A stretch of DNA of 64,000 nt. It comes from Limnohabitans sp. 63ED37-2 (GTDB lineage: Bacteria; Pseudomonadota; Gammaproteobacteria; Burkholderiales; Burkholderiaceae_C). Below are positions 24,653-33,339 of this stretch, piece by piece. The stretch's first letter is position 1, and each line of letters opens with the position of its first letter. The notes beneath the pieces were generated by a model, which was not told where the DNA came from, did no database searches, and saw only the letters and a list, made by a program, of their open reading frames with translations. The translations under genes and the position numbers were made by a program. The stretch spans positions 2,599,501-2,663,500 of the forward strand of contig NZ_CP011774.1 of the NCBI RefSeq assembly GCF_001412535.1, given 5' to 3'.

Positions 24653-25986
24653 GCAAGAAGGTCTTCATCAAAACCTTTGGCTGCCAGATGAACGAGTACG
24701 ACTCGGACAAGATGGCCGATGTGCTGGGCGCGGCCCAGGGCTATGAGCCCACGCAGGACGTGGACGAGGCCGATCTGATTTTGTTCAACACCTGCTCGGT
24801 GCGTGAGAAGGCGCAAGAAAAAGTGTTCAGCGATCTGGGCCGGGTGCAGCACCTCAAAGCCAAGGGCGTGCTGATCGGCGTGGGCGGTTGCGTGGCCAGC
24901 CAGGAAGGCGCCGAGATCATCAAACGTGCGCCTTATGTGGACGTGGTGTTTGGCCCGCAGACCCTGCACCGCCTGCCCGAGATGCTGGCCGAGCGCGAGC
25001 GCAAGCAGCGCCCGCAAGTGGACATCAGCTTCCCCGAGATTGAAAAGTTTGACCACCTGCCGCCCGCCAAGGTGGACGGCGCCACGGCCTTTGTGTCGAT
25101 CATGGAAGGCTGCAGCAAATATTGCAGCTACTGCGTGGTGCCCTACACCCGGGGCGAAGAAGTCTCTCGCCCGTTTGACGATGTGCTGGTCGAGGTGGCA
25201 GGGCTGGCCGCGCAAGGCGTGAAAGAGATCACGCTGCTGGGCCAGAACGTGAACGCCTACCGGGGCAAGATGGGTGGCACGGCAGACATTGCCGACTTTG
25301 CGCTGCTGCTGGAGTACGTGGCCGACATGCCGGGCATCGAGCGCATCCGCTACGTGACGAGTCACCCGAACGAGTTCACACAGCGCTTGATTGACGCTTA
25401 CGAGAAGATTCCCAAACTGGTGAGCCATTTGCACCTGCCGGTGCAGCACGGCTCGGACCGCATCTTGATGGCCATGAAACGCGGCTACACCGCCATGGAA
25501 TACAAGAGCACGATCCGCAAGCTGCGGGCGATCCGCCCCGACATGTCGCTAAGCAGCGATTTCATCGTGGGTTTCCCCGGCGAGACCGAGGACGACTTCA
25601 ACAAGATGATGAAGCTGATCACCGATGTGGGTTTTGACACCAGCTTCAGCTTCATCTTCAGCCCCCGCCCCGGCACGCCAGCGGCCAACCTGCACGATGA
25701 CACCCCACACGAAGTCAAGCTGCGCCGCCTGCACCACCTGCAAGCGACCATCGAAGAGAACGTGCAACGCATTGGCGAGAGCCGCGTGGGCACGGTGCAG
25801 CGCATCCTGGTGGAGCGCCCTTCACGCAAGGACGCCACCGAGCTGGCCGGCCGCACCGAGTGCAACCGGGTGGTCAACTTCCCCGGCGGCCCTAACATGG
25901 ACCGCCTGATCGGTCAGATGGCGGATGTGCGCATCACCCAGGGCTTGTCACACTCGCTGCGTGGCGAGTTGGTGATCAAGGACTGA
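24649..25986 (+). CDS. miaB: tRNA-2-methylthio-N6-dimethylallyladenosine synthase MiaB
   Basis: A 445-residue radical-SAM methylthiotransferase that converts i6A37 to ms2i6A37 in tRNAs reading UNN codons. The N-terminal UPF0004 domain carries the first cluster cysteines (FGCQMNEYDSDKM, LFNTCSVREKA, GVGGCVASQEG). The radical-SAM motif is CSKYCSYCVVPYTRG near residue 157, and a TRAM domain occupies about the last 65 residues. GTGGAGG upstream serves as ribosome-binding site. The start is the ATG that overlaps the short upstream ORF. Confidence 0.97.
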   Translation: MSKKVFIKTFGCQMNEYDSDKMADVLGAAQGYEPTQDVDEADLILFNTCSVREKAQEKVFSDLGRVQHLKAKGVLIGVGGCVASQEGAEIIKRAPYVDVVFGPQTLHRLPEMLAERERKQRPQVDISFPEIEKFDHLPPAKVDGATAFVSIMEGCSKYCSYCVVPYTRGEEVSRPFDDVLVEVAGLAAQGVKEITLLGQNVNAYRGKMGGTADIADFALLLEYVADMPGIERIRYVTSHPNEFTQRLIDAYEKIPKLVSHLHLPVQHGSDRILMAMKRGYTAMEYKSTIRKLRAIRPDMSLSSDFIVGFPGETEDDFNKMMKLITDVGFDTSFSFIFSPRPGTPAANLHDDTPHEVKLRRLHHLQATIEENVQRIGESRVGTVQRILVERPSRKDATELAGRTECNRVVNFPGGPNMDRLIGQMADVRITQGLSHSLRGELVIKD

Positions 25987-26382
25987 TCAAGATTCCCGGC
26001 CGACTTCGCGGATGTAGCGGCGGTAGTCGCCATGCGTGATGGGTGTGCAGCCGTCCACCGGACGGTTGTACACATAGGTCTGCACCCGCTGGCCTTGCAG
26101 TGGACCGCTAGCCACCGTGACCTCCTCGCGCCAGTACTGCGAGGCGGCGCGGTCGCCGGGCACCATGTCTTCCACCCCATCCAGCCGAGCCAGGTGTGCG
26201 GCATCGACCTCATAGACTTCGCCCGTGACCAGGCCATCGCCCACAAGGAACCCGGGATAGCGGCCCACGTCGACCAAGCGGCCGGGCACCTGGGCTGCGC
26301 CGACAAAACGTGCGCCCTTCATTTCGGCCTCAAGGCGCAAACCGGGCATCAAGGTGCCGTAGATGAAAAGAAGCTGTGTCAT
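25987..26382 (-). CDS. Gamma-glutamylcyclotransferase (GGCT/AIG2-fold) family protein
   Basis: A 131-residue small protein with the GGCT fold signature FIYGTLMPG near the N-terminus, GEVYEVDAAHLARLDGVEDM (containing the likely catalytic Glu) and a C-terminal VQTYVYNRPVDG. Family members cyclise gamma-glutamyl amines or peptides to 5-oxoproline. The ATG at 26382 is set by this homology. It is tail to tail with miaB (1 bp apart) and divergent from the Rieske-GS operon, whose ligase may make gamma-glutamyl compounds; a link is possible but unproven. Confidence 0.85.
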   Translation of the reverse strand: MTQLLFIYGTLMPGLRLEAEMKGARFVGAAQVPGRLVDVGRYPGFLVGDGLVTGEVYEVDAAHLARLDGVEDMVPGDRAASQYWREEVTVASGPLQGQRVQTYVYNRPVDGCTPITHGDYRRYIREVGRES

Positions 26383-26562
26383 GGGCCCGATTTTGCGCCA
26401 GTGGGCACCCCCTGTCTGGCCCCAACTTGACTCAGCGCATGCTGTCGCCCGTTGGCGGGGGGCCCCAGCGTTGAGGTTTAAACTGACAGCCGCACCCAGG
26501 CGGGTTAGCCCGCCCTTACCCAGCACCGATCAGACGCGGACACCAGTCGTCCAGAGGCCTCC

Positions 26563-27954
26563 ATGAAAGCAGAACAAAACGAACTCATCACCCGCATCGG
26601 GCCGGGGACGCCCTGCGGCGCAGTCATGCGCCACTATTGGCAACCCGTGGCGCTGGTAGACGAGTTCAACCCCGCGCTCGACCCGCGCATGGCGATTCGC
26701 CCCGTGAAGGCGGTGCGCCTATTGGGGCAGGACTTGGTGCTGTTTCGCAACGCGCTGGGCGACTACGGCTTGCTGGATCGCGACTGCCCACACCGGGGCG
26801 CGGACTTGGCCTATGGCCGTAACGAAGGCGATGGCCTGCGCTGCCCATTCCACGGCTGGAAATTCGATGTGACAGGCCAGTGCATCGAAACCCCGGCCGA
26901 GCCCACGGGCAGCACATTGTGCAAGCGGGTACGCCAGCGCAGCTACCCGATCATCGAGCGCAGCGGCATTTTGTTTGGCTGGTTCGGACCCGAGGGGCAG
27001 ACCCCACCGCCGCTGCCGGGCATCGACGCTTTCAGCGCCCCGGCCACCCACACCTTTGCCTTCAAAGGGCTGTGGCATTGCAACTGGCTGCAGGCCTTTG
27101 AGGTGGGCATTGACCCTGCGCACGCTTCGTACCTGCACCGCTTTTTCAATGACGAATCGCTCGAAGGCAGCTACGGCCGCCAGTTTCGGGGCGCGAGTGC
27201 GGGCGATGTGCAAGGCGAGCGCTGGCCCATGACGCGGGTGATGCGCGAGCTGGACCAACCTGAGATTTCGTTTGAACCCACCGACGCGGGCATGCGCCTA
27301 ACAGCCCTGCGCCAAATCAACGAGGCGCTCACGCATGTGCGGGTGACCAACGCGCTGTTTCCGCACACCTTTGTGATTCCACTGTCCGAGAGCATGACCA
27401 TCACGCAGATGCATGTGCCGGTCGACGACACACACACCTATTGGTATTCGGTGTTCACCAGCTTTGACGGCCCGGTGGACAAAGAAGCCATGCGAAACCA
27501 ACGCCTGCCCTCGGTCACGCTGCCCGACTACATCCCCAAAGCGGGCAAACACAACAACTGGGGCTTTAACCCCGAAGAGCAGGTCTCGCGCACTTACCTC
27601 GGCATGGGTGAAGACGACATCAATGTGCACGACCAGTGGGCCTGCGAGAGCATGGGCGCCATCCAAGACCGCACCCGCGAACACCTGGGCACCAGCGACA
27701 AAGTGATCATGGCGAACCGGCGCATCTTGCTCAAAGCCATCGAGACCGTTCAGGCCGGTGGCTTGCCGCCTGGCTTTGCGCAAGCGGCTGTGGCCAGCCA
27801 GCGCATGGGCCCCGACACGGTGGACGGCATCGCCCCCAGCGGGCAGTGGCCACAGTGGTGGCGCGAGGCCTGCGACGCCAAGCGCAGCGGCGCACCGTGG
27901 GATGCCTCACTGCCGGGCCATGCGCCAACCCCAGCCGACACGAGCGCGGCATGA
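26563..27954 (+). CDS. Rieske non-heme iron oxygenase, phthalate dioxygenase-like alpha subunit
   Basis: A 463-residue ring-hydroxylating/demethylating-type oxygenase. The Rieske [2Fe-2S] ligands are C75-P-H77 and C94-P-F-H97 (CPHRGAD and CPFHGWKF). The mononuclear iron motif is EVGIDPAHASYLH with D184, H187 and H192. The C-terminal part DQWACESMGAIQDRTREHLGTSD is typical of the phthalate 4,5-dioxygenase/vanillate demethylase group, which works without a beta subunit. It is translationally coupled to the GS-like gene (ATGA overlap at 27951). No flavin reductase is in the window; the ferredoxin two genes downstream could supply electrons. Confidence 0.9.
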   Translation: MKAEQNELITRIGPGTPCGAVMRHYWQPVALVDEFNPALDPRMAIRPVKAVRLLGQDLVLFRNALGDYGLLDRDCPHRGADLAYGRNEGDGLRCPFHGWKFDVTGQCIETPAEPTGSTLCKRVRQRSYPIIERSGILFGWFGPEGQTPPPLPGIDAFSAPATHTFAFKGLWHCNWLQAFEVGIDPAHASYLHRFFNDESLEGSYGRQFRGASAGDVQGERWPMTRVMRELDQPEISFEPTDAGMRLTALRQINEALTHVRVTNALFPHTFVIPLSESMTITQMHVPVDDTHTYWYSVFTSFDGPVDKEAMRNQRLPSVTLPDYIPKAGKHNNWGFNPEEQVSRTYLGMGEDDINVHDQWACESMGAIQDRTREHLGTSDKVIMANRRILLKAIETVQAGGLPPGFAQAAVASQRMGPDTVDGIAPSGQWPQWWREACDAKRSGAPWDASLPGHAPTPADTSAA

Positions 27955-29429
27955 GCTTCGCTGAACGCTGCGGCCTGAACAGCCGCGAACGTGAAACCGC
28001 TTGCGAGCAATTGTTGCGGCAGGTCGAGGCCTCGGGCATCGAGCTGATCCGCCTGGGCTGGTGCGACCTGCATGGCGTGGTGCGTGGCAAGACCATCGTG
28101 GCCTCTCAGCTGCGCCAGGCACTGGCCAATGGCATCGGCATGGTCAGCACCTTGCTGCTCAAAGACAGCTCGGACCGCACCGCCTTCAAGGTGTTCGAGC
28201 CAGGCATTCAAGAGACCCTGCCCGGCTTTGCCGGGGCCAGCAACTTCACGCTCATGCCCGACCCGGCCAGTTGGCATGTGTTGCCCTGGACCGAAAAGAC
28301 GGGCTGGCTGCAGTGCCAGCCCTATTTCGCGGATGGGCGCATCGTGCCGCTGGACTCGCGCCATGTGCTGCAGCAAGCCGTACAGCGCCTGACCGATCGC
28401 GGCTGGCAAATGCGCTGCGGGCTGGAAGTGGAGTTCCACATCTACCGCCTCAAAGACCCGCTGCACGGCGCAGACCTGGATCCGGACCATGCCGACTGGC
28501 CCGGCCCTGCGCCCGAAGTCAGCCTGATCCACCCGGGCTACAACCTGCTGACCGAGGGCTGGTTTGACCGGGCCGAAGAGCCGCTGCGCATCGTGCAGCG
28601 CACCGCCCAAGCGCTGGGTTTGCCGCTGATCTCGCTCGAAATTGAACTGGGCCCCAGCCAGGTGGAGGCGGTGTTTGACGTGAGCGATGTGCTGACGGCC
28701 GCCGACCACATGGTGCTGTTTCGCAACGCCACGCGCCAAGCCCTGCGCCGCGCCGGTTACCACGCCACCTTCATGTGCCGCCCGCCGTTTGAGCACATCA
28801 TGTCGAGCGGCTGGCACCTGCACCAGTCCCTCTGCGAAACAAGCACGGGCCGCAATGTGTTCATGCGCGATGGCGTCGCTCAAGGCGACGCACGCGATGC
28901 GCGGCAGGTGCTGAGCGATGTGGGCGCGTCCTGGCTGGCAGGGCTGCTTTCGCACGCGCCTGCGCTCACGGCCCTTTGCACATCCACCAGCAATGGCTAT
29001 GGACGTTTCAGGCCCAACGCCATGGCGCCACAGTCGATTTTGTGGGGGCGCGACAACCGAGGTGCCATGCTGCGCGTGATCGGTGAACCCGGAGACAAGG
29101 CCACCCGCATTGAGAACCGCCTAGGCGAACCCGCGGCCAACCCTTACCTCTACATGGCTTCACAAATCCACGCGGGGCTCGATGGTGTGGACACGCTACT
29201 GCAAGCGCCGCCCGCCACCGAAACGCCCTACTCGCCAGGTGCAGCCACCATTCCGACCAGTCTCGCCGATGCGGTGCAAGCCCTGCACAAAGATGCCGCG
29301 ATGTGCCAAGCGCTGGGCCAGCCCTTTGTGGACTACTACCGCACCATCAAACAAGCCGAGCACCAGCGCATGGCGCAGGCCGAGGATGTGCAGGAATTCC
29401 ACCGCCGCGAATACTTCGGGCGCATTTGA
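27951..29429 (+). CDS. Glutamine synthetase-like gamma-glutamyl ligase
   Basis: A 492-residue member of the glutamine synthetase superfamily. The beta-grasp start is IRLGWCDLHGVVRGK; the catalytic core has RCGLEVEFHIY, ISLEIELGPSQVE, ATFMCRPPFEHIMSSGWHLHQSL and NGYGRFRPNAMAPQSILWG and ATRIENRLGEPAANPYLY. Deviations from GlnA (SGWHLHQSL for GSGMHVHQS; no adenylylation-loop Tyr seen) place it among the GlnA-like ligases that glutamylate amines (PuuA, IpuC, GmaS, TdnQ types). It sits between a Rieske oxygenase and a ferredoxin, as in aniline-type systems, suggesting that an amine is glutamylated before oxidation. Confidence 0.88.
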   Translation: MSFAERCGLNSRERETACEQLLRQVEASGIELIRLGWCDLHGVVRGKTIVASQLRQALANGIGMVSTLLLKDSSDRTAFKVFEPGIQETLPGFAGASNFTLMPDPASWHVLPWTEKTGWLQCQPYFADGRIVPLDSRHVLQQAVQRLTDRGWQMRCGLEVEFHIYRLKDPLHGADLDPDHADWPGPAPEVSLIHPGYNLLTEGWFDRAEEPLRIVQRTAQALGLPLISLEIELGPSQVEAVFDVSDVLTAADHMVLFRNATRQALRRAGYHATFMCRPPFEHIMSSGWHLHQSLCETSTGRNVFMRDGVAQGDARDARQVLSDVGASWLAGLLSHAPALTALCTSTSNGYGRFRPNAMAPQSILWGRDNRGAMLRVIGEPGDKATRIENRLGEPAANPYLYMASQIHAGLDGVDTLLQAPPATETPYSPGAATIPTSLADAVQALHKDAAMCQALGQPFVDYYRTIKQAEHQRMAQAEDVQEFHRREYFGRI

Positions 29430-29470
29430 CCCACTTTTGAATCACCCCGCCCGACGGCGAAACACAGAAC

Positions 29471-29800
29471 ATGATCACGATCCACCTGCAGCCCCACGAC
29501 CCCACTCAAGACGTGCACACCCTGAAAGCCCAGCCTGGCCAAAGCCTGATGCAGGCCGCGGTCGATGCGAATTTGCCCGGCATTCAAGCCGATTGCGGCG
29601 GGCTGCTGACCTGCGCCACCTGCCATGTGGTGGTGCACAGCGACTGGCAGGGCAAGTTGCCGCCCATGGGCAGCGACGAAGACGGCATGCTGGCCTTCAC
29701 CGCCCAAGCACGCGAGGCGGGCAGTCGTCTGTCATGCCAGATTGAACTGACGCCCGAACTGGACGGCCTGCGGGTCACGCTGCCCGCAAGCCAGTACTGA
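29471..29800 (+). CDS. [2Fe-2S] ferredoxin, adrenodoxin/putidaredoxin type
   Basis: A 109-residue ferredoxin with cluster ligands C42, C48, C51 and C89 in the spacing C-x5-C-x2-C-x37-C (DCGGLLTCATCHV ... SCQIEL). This spacing is that of adrenodoxin-like ferredoxins serving P450s and Rieske oxygenases. It follows the GS-like gene by 41 bp on the same strand and is the probable electron donor for the Rieske oxygenase encoded first in the operon. The ferredoxin reductase must be encoded elsewhere. Confidence 0.9.
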   Translation: MITIHLQPHDPTQDVHTLKAQPGQSLMQAAVDANLPGIQADCGGLLTCATCHVVVHSDWQGKLPPMGSDEDGMLAFTAQAREAGSRLSCQIELTPELDGLRVTLPASQY

Positions 29801-29801
29801 A

Positions 29802-31187
29802 TCAGCGCGGCATGCCGGGGAAGCCCCCGCCGCCGCCCATCATGCCTTTCATGGCGCCCATGCGTTTCATCATTTTCATCATGCCGCCGCCGGACATTTT
29901 TTTCATCATGTCCTGCATCTGCTCAAACTCCTTGAGCATGCGGTTCACGTCCTGCACCTGAACGCCTGCACCTGCAGCAATGCGGCGCTTGCGTGTGGCT
30001 TTGATGAGCTCGGGTTTTTTCCGCTCTTGCGGCGTCATGCTGTGGATGATGCCTTGCTTGCGACCAATGTCTTTCTCGACCTTGTCCATGTCCATGGAAC
30101 CGGCCTTGGCGGTCAGTTGCGACGGCAGCTTGTCCATCAGACTCGACAAACCACCCATTTGTTTCATCTGCTGGATCTGGGACAAAAAGTCGTTCAAGTC
30201 AAAACTGCCACCGCTTTTGACCTTGGACGCCAGCTTTTGTGCTGCCTCCATGTCCACACCGGCGGTGACCTGCTCAACCAAGGCCACGATGTCGCCCATG
30301 CCCAGCACCCGGCCCGCATGGCGCTCGGCGTCAAACACTTCCAGGCCGTCGATCTTCTCGCTGGTACCCGCAAACTTGATGGGCACACCCGTGATCTGGC
30401 GCACCGACAAAGCCGCACCGCCGCGTGAATCGCCGTCCAATTTGGTGAGCACAATACCCGTCAAAGGCAATGCATCGCTGAAAGCCTTGGCGGTGTTGGC
30501 CGCGTCTTGGCCCTGCATGGCGTCGACCACGAACAGGGTTTCGACGGGTTTGAGCTCGACGTGCAAGGCCTTGATCTCGGCCATCAGAGCTTCGTCAATC
30601 GCCAGGCGACCGGCCGTGTCCACCAAGAGCACATCAAAAAAGTGCTTGCGGGCGTAGTCGATAGCGGCGCGGGCGATGTCGATCGGCTTTTGGTCGGGCG
30701 AGCTGGGGAACCACTCGGCCCCGGCCTGTGCGGTCACTGTCTTGAGCTGTTCAATGGCAGCGGGGCGGTACACGTCGCCCGAGACTGTGAGCACTTTCTT
30801 TTTGCGCTTTTCGATCAGGTGTTTGGCCAGCTTGGCGGTGGTGGTGGTTTTACCCGCACCTTGCAAACCCGCCATCAAAATCACGGCGGGCGGCTGCGCG
30901 GCCAGGTTGATGTCAGACACCCCCTCGCCCATGGTGGCAGCCAACTCGCGGTTGACCACGCCGACCAAGGCCTGGCCGGGCTTGAGCGAGCCCATGACCT
31001 CTTGGCCCAAGGCTTTGTCTTTCACGCGGGCAATGAAATCGCGCACCACCGGCAAAGCCACATCGGCTTCGAGCAAGGCCATGCGCACCTCGCGCAGCAT
31101 GTCGGCCACGTTCGATTCGGTGATGCGGGCCTGTCCGCTGAGGGTCTTGACGAGGCGTGAGAGTTTGTCGGTCAGGGCGGAGGCCAT
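29802..31187 (-). CDS. ffh: Signal recognition particle GTPase Ffh
   Basis: A 461-residue SRP protein. The N domain occupies about 1-90; the G domain shows MAGLQGAGKTTTTAKLAKHL (P-loop), DTAGR and TKLDGDSRGGAALS; the M domain ends in a methionine-rich tail MLKEFEQMQDMMKKMSGGGM with Met-Met-Lys-Met repeats and glycines. With 4.5S RNA it recognises signal sequences of inner-membrane proteins and docks to FtsY. It is divergent from the CcsA-like gene and tail to tail (1 bp) with the ferredoxin gene. Confidence 0.97.
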   Translation of the reverse strand: MASALTDKLSRLVKTLSGQARITESNVADMLREVRMALLEADVALPVVRDFIARVKDKALGQEVMGSLKPGQALVGVVNRELAATMGEGVSDINLAAQPPAVILMAGLQGAGKTTTTAKLAKHLIEKRKKKVLTVSGDVYRPAAIEQLKTVTAQAGAEWFPSSPDQKPIDIARAAIDYARKHFFDVLLVDTAGRLAIDEALMAEIKALHVELKPVETLFVVDAMQGQDAANTAKAFSDALPLTGIVLTKLDGDSRGGAALSVRQITGVPIKFAGTSEKIDGLEVFDAERHAGRVLGMGDIVALVEQVTAGVDMEAAQKLASKVKSGGSFDLNDFLSQIQQMKQMGGLSSLMDKLPSQLTAKAGSMDMDKVEKDIGRKQGIIHSMTPQERKKPELIKATRKRRIAAGAGVQVQDVNRMLKEFEQMQDMMKKMSGGGMMKMMKRMGAMKGMMGGGGGFPGMPR

Positions 31188-31264
31188 GGGGGAATCCAGA
31201 AAAATCCGGTTGAGCGTGTTGGCGAAACCCCAGCGGCTGCGCCTGAAAGGCTAAACTCGGACCC

Positions 31265-32068
31265 ATGATTTTAGCGAGTGCGCCTTTTTGGACGCTGCCC
31301 TTCTCGGCACTGGCCGTCTTGATCTATGCCATACCCGCTCTGGTGCCCCGCCGCCTGAGCGATGTGCACGCACGCCGCCTGCTTTGGCTGGCCTGGGGCT
31401 TTCATGCCATCAGCTTGCTGGTGCTGCTGATGGGGCCTGTGCGTTTCGGTTTTGCCCCAGCGCTGTCGGTCACGGCCTGGCTGGTGGTCACGGCCTACAT
31501 GATCGAGACCCAGTTTTTCCCCAAACTCAAGGCCCGCTGGGCCGTGGGCAGCTTGGGGGCCATGACCGTGGCGCTGGCCTGGGTGTTTCCAGGCACCTTG
31601 CTCACCACCCAGGCTTCAGCTTGGTTGCCGCTTCACTTTGCGCTGGGTTTGTCGGCCTACGGCATGTTTGCCGCAGCCGTGGTGCACGCCTGGATGATGA
31701 CCCGCACCGAACATGACATCCGCCTGGCCCATGAAGGCTCCAGCGGCCTGCCACTGTTGACGCTGGAGCGCTTGACCTTTCGATTTGTGGGGGCAGGCTT
31801 TGCGCTGTTGACGGCCACCTTGGTCGCGGGCGCCCTGTTTGGCGAAGCCCTGTATGGCCAAAGCCACACCGAATGGCGCTGGGACCACAAACGTGTCTTT
31901 GCCGTTCTGTCTTGGCTCACCTTTGCCACCTTGCTGGTGGGCCGCAGCCAATGGGGCTGGCGGGGCCGCCGCGCTGTTCGGGTGCTCTACATCGGCGCGG
32001 GCTTGCTGCTGCTGTCTTATGCGGGTTCGCGCTTTGTGCTGGAAGTTTTGATTGGACGGGCTGGATGA
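31265..32068 (+). CDS. CcsA/YpjD-like cytochrome c assembly family membrane protein
   Basis: A 267-residue protein with eight predicted membrane helices. HFALGLSAYGMFAAAVVHAWMM and SHTEWRWDHKRVFAVLSWLTFATLLVGR correspond to the CcsA/YpjD domain with its conserved histidines near helices 4 and 6-7. The family handles heme in cytochrome c biogenesis, but the YpjD branch downstream or upstream of ffh has no established role. It is followed by a 4-bp-overlapping small membrane protein gene and divergent from ffh, the usual arrangement in proteobacteria. Confidence 0.87.
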   Translation: MILASAPFWTLPFSALAVLIYAIPALVPRRLSDVHARRLLWLAWGFHAISLLVLLMGPVRFGFAPALSVTAWLVVTAYMIETQFFPKLKARWAVGSLGAMTVALAWVFPGTLLTTQASAWLPLHFALGLSAYGMFAAAVVHAWMMTRTEHDIRLAHEGSSGLPLLTLERLTFRFVGAGFALLTATLVAGALFGEALYGQSHTEWRWDHKRVFAVLSWLTFATLLVGRSQWGWRGRRAVRVLYIGAGLLLLSYAGSRFVLEVLIGRAG

Positions 32069-32307
32069 AATACCTGATTTGGCTCTTGGTCATTGTGTTG
32101 GCGATCTGGGCTTTCAAACGCAGCCGCCGCGTCAACACGGTCACACCCGAAGACAAGCCCCCAGCCTCCCCGGCTACACCAGCCCATATGGCGGCCTGCC
32201 TGCATTGCGGCATCCATCTGCCCCAAGACGAAGCCGTCACGGGGGAAAAAGGCCTTTACTGCAGCACCGAGCACCGCGCAGCCGCTCACGACCGCAACCC
32301 GGTCTGA
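32065..32307 (+). CDS. Small membrane-anchored Cys-rich protein (PP0621-like)
   Basis: An 80-residue protein with one N-terminal helix (YLIWLLVIVLAIWAF), a Pro/Thr-rich linker, then a possible zinc-binding end ACLHCGIHLPQDEA...YCSTEHR (Cys-x2-Cys, then Cys and His). It overlaps the YpjD-like gene by ATGA. This pairing and the topology match the PP0621-type small proteins of beta/gammaproteobacteria; function unknown. Confidence 0.78.
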   Translation: MKYLIWLLVIVLAIWAFKRSRRVNTVTPEDKPPASPATPAHMAACLHCGIHLPQDEAVTGEKGLYCSTEHRAAAHDRNPV

Positions 32308-32349
32308 ACATCCGGGCCTGCCGCGCCCATCCACAGCCCACACCCCGCC

Positions 32350-32940
32350 ATGTCTGACCACCCCAATGCATCCACCAGCCTTTGGGACAAGGGTTGGTAT
32401 GCACCCGCCCAAAGATTGGATTCGCCCAACTTCGGCCCCAGACCCCCGGACACCTGCATCGATTTGCTTGTGATCCATTCCATCAGCCTGCCGCCTGGGC
32501 AATATGGCGGCCAAGAGGTGCAAGCGCTGTTCACCAACCAACTGGACTGGGACGCCCACCCGTATTTCTCCCAAATACGGGGCTTGCAGGTGTCCTCACA
32601 CTTTTACATCCGACGTGACGGCAGCCTCTGGCAGTTTGTCAGTGCCGACGACCGGGCATGGCATGCCGGCCAGTCCGAGTACCGGGGACGCCCCCAATGC
32701 AATGACGACTCGATCGGCATCGAGCTCGAAGGCTTGGAGGGCGATGTCTTTGAGGACGCTCAATACGAGCGATTGCGTCGGCTGTGCCTGGACTTGCACC
32801 GACACTACCCGATTGCGCACATCGCCGGCCATGAGCACATCGCACCGGGTCGCAAGCACGACCCGGGGGCCGGATTTGACTGGATGCGACTGAAGGCATC
32901 GGTCAAATTGCCAAATCGGTATTTTCCCCTGTGCCTTTGA
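32350..32940 (+). CDS. ampD: 1,6-anhydro-N-acetylmuramyl-L-alanine amidase AmpD
   Basis: A 196-residue cytoplasmic zinc amidase that removes the peptide from anhydro-muropeptides during cell-wall recycling. Zinc and catalytic positions are seen in LLVIHSISLPPGQYGG (His43), VSSHFYIRRDG and AGHEHIAPGRKHDPGAGFDW (His and Asp). SIGIELEG is also characteristic. No signal peptide, as expected. It follows the small membrane protein gene by 42 bp. Confidence 0.94.
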   Translation: MSDHPNASTSLWDKGWYAPAQRLDSPNFGPRPPDTCIDLLVIHSISLPPGQYGGQEVQALFTNQLDWDAHPYFSQIRGLQVSSHFYIRRDGSLWQFVSADDRAWHAGQSEYRGRPQCNDDSIGIELEGLEGDVFEDAQYERLRRLCLDLHRHYPIAHIAGHEHIAPGRKHDPGAGFDWMRLKASVKLPNRYFPLCL

Positions 32941-33115
32941 TGCGACAAGCAAAAAATATTTTTGTTTATTTTTACAGTTGGCTGATCATTTCATCAGTTG
33001 CTGAGCACAGCAGCCCTGTTTGGACAGGCCCTTGAAATCCAGCGATTGCGCAAGAAAAGCCTCTGGAAGTCGCATCGCGATTGAGTCCGCCCCACCAAAG
33101 CCCGTCTTTTGTTGA

Positions 33116-33145
33116 TTTTCAGAGGCTTTTTTCAGCCTCTGAAAA
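33116..33145. repeat. Perfect 12-bp inverted repeat with a T-rich loop
   Basis: Arms TTTTCAGAGGCT (33116-33127) and AGCCTCTGAAAA (33134-33145) are exactly complementary around TTTTTC. A third AGCCTCTG half-copy lies at 33059-33066. The stem is not followed by a T run on either strand, so it is not a standard terminator; it may end ampD transcription weakly or be part of an RNA. Confidence 0.6.
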
Positions 33146-33212
33146 GCCCGTTCGCACGCCGTGAACCAAGCAAAGCCTCGCACTTTCGATCCAGGGGTCA
33201 TTTTGTACCGGT

Positions 33213-33228
33213 ACACTACCTGTAGTGG
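33213..33228. promoter_or_regulatory. NrdR box 1
   Basis: The 16-mer acactacctgtagtgg keeps the ACACTA...TAGTG arms of the NrdR box consensus (acaCwAtATaTwGtgt). It is paired with box 2 exactly 32 bp downstream, about three helix turns, as in known NrdR-controlled nrd promoters. Confidence 0.8.
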
Positions 33229-33244
33229 CTTGTCATGACCCCAG

Positions 33245-33260
33245 ACACCAGATATAGTGT
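33245..33260. promoter_or_regulatory. NrdR box 2
   Basis: The 16-mer acaccagatatagtgt matches the NrdR consensus at nearly all conserved positions. It lies 80 bp before the nrdA ATG. With box 1 it indicates repression of nrdAB by dATP/ATP-bound NrdR; nrdR itself is not in the window. Confidence 0.85.
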
Positions 33261-33339
33261 CCGTTACAAATTATCACAAATACCCCGAACGGCAATTCCA
33301 CCCCGTTTGAACGTCTCAACTTCGAACCAAAACACAAAG

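Larger units (their letters stand above)
32941..33339. other. Non-coding gap of 399 bp between ampD and nrdA
   Basis: The left half is AT-rich after the ampD stop, then contains a perfect 12-bp inverted repeat (33116-33145). The right end carries the nrdA control region with two NrdR boxes. A minus-strand reading frame of 76 codons (32986-33216) runs into the control region and shows no recognisable family; I do not treat it as a gene. Confidence 0.7.

Noticed and set aside
32986..33216. 76-codon minus-strand ORF between ampD and nrdA
   Set aside because: It overlaps NrdR box 1, lacks a clear ribosome-binding site and matches no family known to me.
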